A stretch of 64,000 bases of DNA from Streptomyces goshikiensis. Its GTDB lineage: Bacteria; Actinomycetota; Actinomycetes; Streptomycetales; Streptomycetaceae. A model generated the notes under the pieces. The model was not told the origin of the DNA and did no database searches. It was given only the letters and a program-made list of their open reading frames with translations. The stretch covers positions 186,001 to 250,000 of the forward strand of contig NZ_BMVE01000004.1 in NCBI RefSeq assembly GCF_014650555.1, given 5' to 3'. Shown here piece by piece: positions 59,327 to 64,000 of the stretch. Position 1 is the first letter of the stretch, and each line of letters opens with the position of its first letter. Position numbers and translations under genes: made by a program.

Positions 59327-59509
59327 AACGTTGCAGCCCTCTCCGTCAGTCCCGACCGCACCCTCGTGTGGTCCGGCGGTGTGCTGTTCGCGCAAAGGCT
59401 ACCGGCCGATCGTCGGTGATCGGTTCGCGGCCACAGGCTGATACCGGACCGGTACAGTACGCTCCGATCCGGGCGTCTTCTGTGGCCCGTATCACTCCGG
59501 TGGGGTCGT

Positions 59510-60979
59510 TCAGCCCTTGTTGCTCTTGAGTACGGCCTCCATGACCGCCTTGGCGACCGGGGCCGCGAGACCGCCGCCGCTGATGTCCTCACGGCTGGCG
59601 TCGCTGTCCTCGACGACGACCGCGACCGCGACCGGCGAGCTGCCGTCCGGGTTCTCGGCGTAGGAGATGAACCAGGCGTAGGGGCGCTTGGCGTTCTTCT
59701 CGCCGTGCTGGGCGGTGCCGGTCTTGCCGCCGACGGTGACGTCCTTGATCTTGGCCTTGTCGCCGGTGCCCTTCTCGACGACGTTGACCATCATCTGCTG
59801 GAGCTTCTGGGCGTTCGCGGCGGAGAGGGGCCGGCTCATCTCCTGCGGCTCGTGCTTCTCGATGACGTCGAGGTTGGGCGCGGTCAGCTGGTCGACCATG
59901 TACGGCTTCATCAGCTTGCCGTCGTTGGCGATCGCGGAGGTGACCATGGCCATCTGGAGCGGGGTGGCGGCGGTGTTGAACTGGCCGATGGAGCTCTGGG
60001 CGTTGCCGTCGCGGCTCATGGTCTTGTCGTAGACGCTGGAGAAGGCCCGGACCGGGGTGTCGATCTTGTCGTCGTTGAAGCCGAACTTCTCGGCGGTCTT
60101 CACCATGTTGTCCCGCCCCACCTTGTCGCCGACGTTGGCGAAGACGGAGTTGCAGGACACCTCCAGCGCCTTGTTGAGGCTGGCCTTCTCGCACCCGCTG
60201 GCGTGGTTGACCATCGGGGTCTTGGTGCCGGGGAGGATGTACGGCTCGGGGGTGTCCGTCGGGGCGTTGATGTCGGTGACGACGCTGTTCTCCAGCGCGG
60301 CGGCGGCGGTGACCACCTTGAACGTGGAGCCGGGCGGGTACGTCTCGCGCAGGGCGCGGTTGACGAGCTTCTTGTCCTGGCTGTCCTTGAGGGACACCCA
60401 GGCCTTCTCGTCGTTCTTCGAGTTGCCCGCGAAGCTGGAGGGGTCGTACGAGGGGGTGCTGACCAGGGCCAGGATCGCGCCGGTGCGCGGGTCGATGGCG
60501 GCGACCGCGCCGACCTTGTCGCCGAGCTTCTCGAAGGCGGCCTTCTGGGCGGCCGGGTTCAGGGTGGTGACGACGTTGCCGCCCTGCTTCTTCTCCCCGG
60601 TGAACATGCCGACGGTGCGGTCGAAGAAGAGCCGGTCGTCGTTGCCGGTGAGGATGCCGTCTTCGAGGGATTCGAGCTGGGTGGAGCCGAAGGCCTGCGA
60701 GGCGTAGCCGGTCACGGGGGCCCAGAGCGGGCCGTCCGTGTAGGTGCGCTTGTACTTGTAGTCACTGCCGTCGGTGGTGGCCGAGCCGGTGATGGGGGCG
60801 CCGCCCTTGACGATGATGTTGCCGCGCTGGGTGGCGTACTGGGCGATCTGGACCCGGCGGTTCTCCTTGCGCGTGCTGAGTTCCTCGGCCTGGACGTACT
60901 GCAGCCAGTTGGTCCGGACCAGCAGCGCGAGGACGAGCAGCCCGCAGAACAGCGAGATGCGGCGCAGGGGCTTGTTCAT
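59510..60979 (-). CDS. pbpA: Class B penicillin-binding protein PbpA (monofunctional transpeptidase)
   Basis: A periplasmic DD-transpeptidase working with the SEDS protein encoded upstream. The 489-residue product has a short N-terminal anchor (ISLFCGLLVLALLVRTNWLQ), a dimerisation-type N-domain, and the transpeptidase motifs STFK (SxxK), SCN (SxN) and KTGTA (KTG) in GGKTGTAQHGEKNA. It overlaps the rodA/ftsW gene by 4 nt, which points to coupled synthesis of the pair. Confidence 0.95.
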   Translation of the reverse strand: MNKPLRRISLFCGLLVLALLVRTNWLQYVQAEELSTRKENRRVQIAQYATQRGNIIVKGGAPITGSATTDGSDYKYKRTYTDGPLWAPVTGYASQAFGSTQLESLEDGILTGNDDRLFFDRTVGMFTGEKKQGGNVVTTLNPAAQKAAFEKLGDKVGAVAAIDPRTGAILALVSTPSYDPSSFAGNSKNDEKAWVSLKDSQDKKLVNRALRETYPPGSTFKVVTAAAALENSVVTDINAPTDTPEPYILPGTKTPMVNHASGCEKASLNKALEVSCNSVFANVGDKVGRDNMVKTAEKFGFNDDKIDTPVRAFSSVYDKTMSRDGNAQSSIGQFNTAATPLQMAMVTSAIANDGKLMKPYMVDQLTAPNLDVIEKHEPQEMSRPLSAANAQKLQQMMVNVVEKGTGDKAKIKDVTVGGKTGTAQHGEKNAKRPYAWFISYAENPDGSSPVAVAVVVEDSDASREDISGGGLAAPVAKAVMEAVLKSNKG

Positions 60980-62400
60980 GACGGGCGGACCACCTGTGTC
61001 ATCTCGGAGTCGGGGGACGGGGCGGGGGCCGGGGCAGGCCGGCGTGCGGTGTCGCTGATCCGGATGAGGATGGCGATGAGCACCCAGTTCGCGAGGACGG
61101 AGGAGCCGCCGGACGCGAGGAAGGGCATCGTCATGCCGGTGAGGGGGATGAGGCCCATGACTCCGCCGGCGACGACGAAGATCTGGAGCGCGAAGGCGCC
61201 GGAGAGGCCGATGGCGAAGAGCTTGCCGAAGGGGTCCCGGGCGGCCAGGGCGGTGCGGACGCCGCGCTCGATGATCAGGCCGTAGAGCAGCAGGAAGGCC
61301 ATGACCCCGGCGAGGCCGAGTTCCTCGCCGACGGTGGAGAAGATGAAGTCGGAGTTGGCGGCGAAGCCGATGAGGTCGGAGTTGCCCTGTCCCCAGCCGG
61401 CGCCGAGGACGCCGCCGGAGCCGAAGCTCATGATCGACTGCCCGACCTGCTCGCAGGCGCCGGAGGTGCTGTAGCAGTCGAAGGGGTCGAGCCAGGCGGT
61501 GACACGGGCCTTGACGTGGCTGGCGGTGGCGCCGACCACGACGGCGCCGCCGATGCTCATCAGGAGGCCGATGACGATCCAGCTGGTGCGCTCGGTGGCC
61601 ACGTACAGCATGATCACGAACATGCCGAAGAAGAGCAGCGAGGTGCCGAGGTCGTTCTCGAAGACCAGGACGAGCAGGCTCATCGCCCAGATCATGAGGA
61701 TCGGGCCGAGGTCGCGGCCACGCGGCAGGTAGAGGCCCATGAAGCGGCGGCTGGCGAGGGCCAGGGCGTCGCGCTTCACCATCAGGTAGCCGGCGAAGAA
61801 GATGGCGATGACGATCTTCGCGAACTCACCGGGCTGGATGGAGAAACCGCCGACGCTGATCCAGATCTTGGCGCCGAAGACGTCGGCGCCCAGGCCCGGG
61901 ACGACGGGCAGGATCAGCAGGACGAGCGCGGCGGCCATGGAGATGTACGTGAACCGCTGGAGCACGCGGTGGTCCTTGAGGACCAGCAGCACGACGGAGA
62001 ACAGGGCGATGGCGAGCGCCGTGTAGAGCATCTGCCGGGGGGCGGACTCGGTGAAGAGGCCGAACTGGCGCTTGGCGAGGTTCTGCAGGCGCTCGGACTG
62101 GTCGAGGCGCCAGATGAGAACGAGGCCGAGGCCGTTGAGCAGGGTGGCGATCGGCAGCAGCAGCGGGTCGGCGTACTTGGCGTAGCGGCGCACCACGAGG
62201 TGGGCGACGCCGGCGAGCGCGCCCAGGCCGAGGCCGTAGAGGAACATGCCGGGCGGCAGCTCGCCGTGGATCGCGAGGCCTACGTTGGCGTAGGCGAAGA
62301 TCGGGATGACCACGGCGAAGCCGAGCAGCAGGAGCTCGGTGTTCCGCCGGCTCGGCAGCTCGATGGCGCCGATGGTGGTCGTATTGGTGACAACGCTCAT
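60976..62400 (-). CDS. rodA: SEDS family peptidoglycan glycosyltransferase (RodA/FtsW)
   Basis: A lipid II polymerase with about twelve membrane helices. The 474-residue product has the SEDS features FGAKIWISVGGFSIQPGEFA, the ENDLGTSLLFFGMFVIM loop with the essential acidic residue, FSTVGEELGLAGVMAFLLLY and PLTGMTMPFLASGGSSVLAN. It is paired with pbpA downstream (overlap 4 nt) and pstP upstream. By position it matches mycobacterial RodA; assignment as FtsW or RodA cannot be settled from sequence alone. Confidence 0.93.
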   Translation of the reverse strand: MSVVTNTTTIGAIELPSRRNTELLLLGFAVVIPIFAYANVGLAIHGELPPGMFLYGLGLGALAGVAHLVVRRYAKYADPLLLPIATLLNGLGLVLIWRLDQSERLQNLAKRQFGLFTESAPRQMLYTALAIALFSVVLLVLKDHRVLQRFTYISMAAALVLLILPVVPGLGADVFGAKIWISVGGFSIQPGEFAKIVIAIFFAGYLMVKRDALALASRRFMGLYLPRGRDLGPILMIWAMSLLVLVFENDLGTSLLFFGMFVIMLYVATERTSWIVIGLLMSIGGAVVVGATASHVKARVTAWLDPFDCYSTSGACEQVGQSIMSFGSGGVLGAGWGQGNSDLIGFAANSDFIFSTVGEELGLAGVMAFLLLYGLIIERGVRTALAARDPFGKLFAIGLSGAFALQIFVVAGGVMGLIPLTGMTMPFLASGGSSVLANWVLIAILIRISDTARRPAPAPAPSPDSEMTQVVRPS

Positions 62401-62431
62401 GGTGTGGCAGGCCCCCTGTGCCCGCGGGTGT

Positions 62432-63946
62432 CTACTTGCCGCAGAGGCCGACCAGCGCTTGCTCCGCGGGAGTCAGGCTGGAACTGGGTGTCTGGGCGTT
62501 CTGCGGTTCGGCGTTGCGGCGTTCTTCGTCCTTCTTGCAGGCGGACACCTGGACGCCGAGTTCGTCGATCTTCTGGCGGGCGCCATCGAGGCTGTTTTCG
62601 GTGATGGTGGCCTCGACCTGCTTGCGCTTGAACGGTGGCAGGTACTTCAGCTCGATGTCGGGGTGGTCCGTCTCGACCTGGTTGAGGTGGATCCAGCCGA
62701 GGTTCTGGCTGATCCCCCGGTAGAGCGCGACGTGCTCACCCTTGACGCCGACGTAGTACTGCGTCTGCGTCCAGCGGTGCGCTCCGTAGAGACCGCCGCC
62801 GATGGCGCCGGCGACGATCAGGAGGAGCAGCGTACGCGTCGTCCACTTGCGGCCTTTGCCGCGCCGCCTGCGGGGGTGGTCGTACGTGTCCTCGTAGCGC
62901 TGGTCGCCCTCGAAGGAGTTCGCCTCGGGGTCGCCGTAGCCGCCGCCTCCGCCGTAGCCGCCGCCCTGGCTCTGTTCGGGGAATCCGTAGCCGGGGTTCT
63001 CGCCGCTTCCGGGCGGGCCGAAGGAGCCGGCGGGCGGGGAGGCCTGGCGGCCCAGGCCCGAGGCCCGGCCGGCCGGGGTCTGCATGGCGTTGCCGTCGAA
63101 GAGCTGGTGCTGGTTCTCGGCGACCGCGCCGACGACCACCGGGGTGTCGTTCAGCTGGGCGGCGAGGGTGTCACCGCTGTCGGTGCTCAGGACGTCGGCG
63201 ACGATGCAGGTGATGTTGTCGGGTCCGCCGCCGCGCAGGGCGAGCTGGATGAGGGCCTGAACCGTCTCGTGGGGGCCGTGGTAGTCGGCGAGGGTCTCTT
63301 CCAGGGTCTGGTGGGAGACGACGCCGGAGAGCCCGTCGGAACAGATCAGGTAGCGGTCGCCGGCCCGGACCTCGCGGATGGAGAGGTCGGGTTCGACGGT
63401 GTCGCCGCTGCCGAGCGCCCGCATGAGCAGGGAGCGCTGGGGGTGGGTGGTGGCTTCCTCTTCGGTGATGCGGCCTTCGTCGACGAGGCGCTGCACCCAG
63501 GTGTGGTCCTGGGTGATCTGGGTGAGGAGGCCGTCGCGCAGCAGGTAGGCGCGGGAGTCGCCGACGTGGACGAGGCCGAGGCGCTGGCCGGTCCACAGGA
63601 GGGCGGTGAGCGTGGTGCCCATGCCTTCGAGCTGGGGGTCTTCCTCGACCATGACGCGCAGCTGGTCGTTGGCCCGCTGCACGGCGGTGGCGAGGGAGGT
63701 GAGGATGTCGGAGCCCGGGACGTCGTCGTCGAGCTGCACCAGGGTGGAAATCACCTCGGAGCTGGCGACTTCGCCGGCGGCCTGGCCGCCCATGCCGTCG
63801 GCGATCGCGAGGAGACGGGGGCCGGCGTAGCCGGAGTCCTCGTTCCCCTCGCGGATCATGCCCTTGTGCGATCCGGCGGCGAACCGCAGGGACAGACTCA
63901 TGCGCACCTCGCCGGTCGGCTCCGGGTACAACCGGTCTTGAGCCAC
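62432..63946 (-). CDS. pstP: PP2C-family Ser/Thr protein phosphatase PstP
   Basis: It dephosphorylates substrates of PknB-type kinases. The 504-residue product has the PP2C metal-binding motifs (REGNEDSGYAGPRLLAIADG, MGGQAAGEVAS, VGDSRAYLLRDG, CSDGLSGVVS, GGPDNITCIVAD), a Gly/Tyr-rich linker, one transmembrane helix (TLLLLIVAGAIGGGLYGAHR) and a 110-residue outer domain. The start is GTG 63946, 7 nt after GGAGG; ATG 63901 (MSLSLRFAAGSHKGM) is an alternative. It is the most upstream complete gene of the pstP-rodA-pbpA-pknB operon. Confidence 0.93.
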   Translation of the reverse strand: MAQDRLYPEPTGEVRMSLSLRFAAGSHKGMIREGNEDSGYAGPRLLAIADGMGGQAAGEVASSEVISTLVQLDDDVPGSDILTSLATAVQRANDQLRVMVEEDPQLEGMGTTLTALLWTGQRLGLVHVGDSRAYLLRDGLLTQITQDHTWVQRLVDEGRITEEEATTHPQRSLLMRALGSGDTVEPDLSIREVRAGDRYLICSDGLSGVVSHQTLEETLADYHGPHETVQALIQLALRGGGPDNITCIVADVLSTDSGDTLAAQLNDTPVVVGAVAENQHQLFDGNAMQTPAGRASGLGRQASPPAGSFGPPGSGENPGYGFPEQSQGGGYGGGGGYGDPEANSFEGDQRYEDTYDHPRRRRGKGRKWTTRTLLLLIVAGAIGGGLYGAHRWTQTQYYVGVKGEHVALYRGISQNLGWIHLNQVETDHPDIELKYLPPFKRKQVEATITENSLDGARQKIDELGVQVSACKKDEERRNAEPQNAQTPSSSLTPAEQALVGLCGK

Positions 63947-64000
63947 ACTGCCCACCCTCCGGTCGGGAGCGCGCGCGGGTCCGTGTCCTGGATGGGACGG
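63947..64000. other. Window edge upstream of pstP
   Basis: The last 54 bp contain the pstP ribosome-binding site on the minus strand. An FHA-domain gene (fhaB) is expected next from the actinobacterial order, but no stop codon or motif is visible here to support it. Confidence 0.3.

Overview
This window is the core of a Streptomyces-type chromosome centred on the replication origin. GC content is very high, coding bias is third-position G/C, GTG and TTG starts are common, and the gene order (rpmH-dnaA-oriC-dnaN-gnd-recF-dciA-gyrB-gyrA, flanked by parAB, yidC/rnpA and the pknB-pbpA-rodA-pstP operon) is the conserved actinobacterial origin neighbourhood. parS sites of the actinobacterial type (GTTTCACGTGAAAC) and a roughly 0.9-kb oriC crowded with DnaA boxes point the same way. 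No insertion sequence, prophage or CRISPR array was seen. The window is chromosomal backbone, not accessory DNA.

Layout. 1-4.1 kb: the 5' part of dnaB (minus), a DnaA-box-rich gap, a MATE exporter, and the rpsF-ssb-rpsR-rplI operon (minus). 4.2-11.3 kb: a small membrane protein, femX and an alanine-racemase-like protein (plus), then a GT87 glycosyltransferase and a class A penicillin-binding protein (minus). 11.4-14.6 kb: a PadR regulator with a palindromic operator, inositol-phosphate synthase and an MFS transporter. 14.7-25.8 kb: pcnA (minus), then a DUF6049 exoprotein, murJ, a MurJ-linked pseudokinase, an ECF sigma factor with its anti-sigma factor, and trxB-trxA behind a SigR-type promoter. 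25.9-32.3 kb, all minus: GNAT, parB, parA, rsmG, jag, yidC, yidD, rnpA, rpmH.

32.6-45.2 kb, all plus: dnaA, oriC, dnaN, gnd, recF, dciA, gyrB, gyrA and a DUF3566 membrane protein. 45.3-51.6 kb: tRNA-Ile, a DLW-39 peptide, a secreted anchored protein, a Ser/Thr kinase, an XRE regulator, tRNA-Ala, a LysM protein, a DUF5324 protein and a cyclophilin. 51.7-57.1 kb: rhomboid protease, crgA, a DUF881 protein, three class E sortases, a tiny membrane protein and a TrpG/PabA-type amidotransferase. 57.3-64 kb (minus): pstP, rodA/ftsW, pbpA and PASTA kinase pknB.

Together the genes couple replication initiation (DnaA, DnaN, DciA, DnaB, SSB, gyrase), origin segregation (ParA, ParB and nine parS sites) and cell-wall growth and division (MurJ, FemX, PBPs, SEDS protein, CrgA, PknB, sortases), with a thiol-redox module beside the sigma factor. 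The most interesting non-genic signals are parS sites embedded in perfect palindromes of 24-36 bp, and DnaA-box clusters outside oriC: beside dnaB, upstream of parA, and upstream of crgA.
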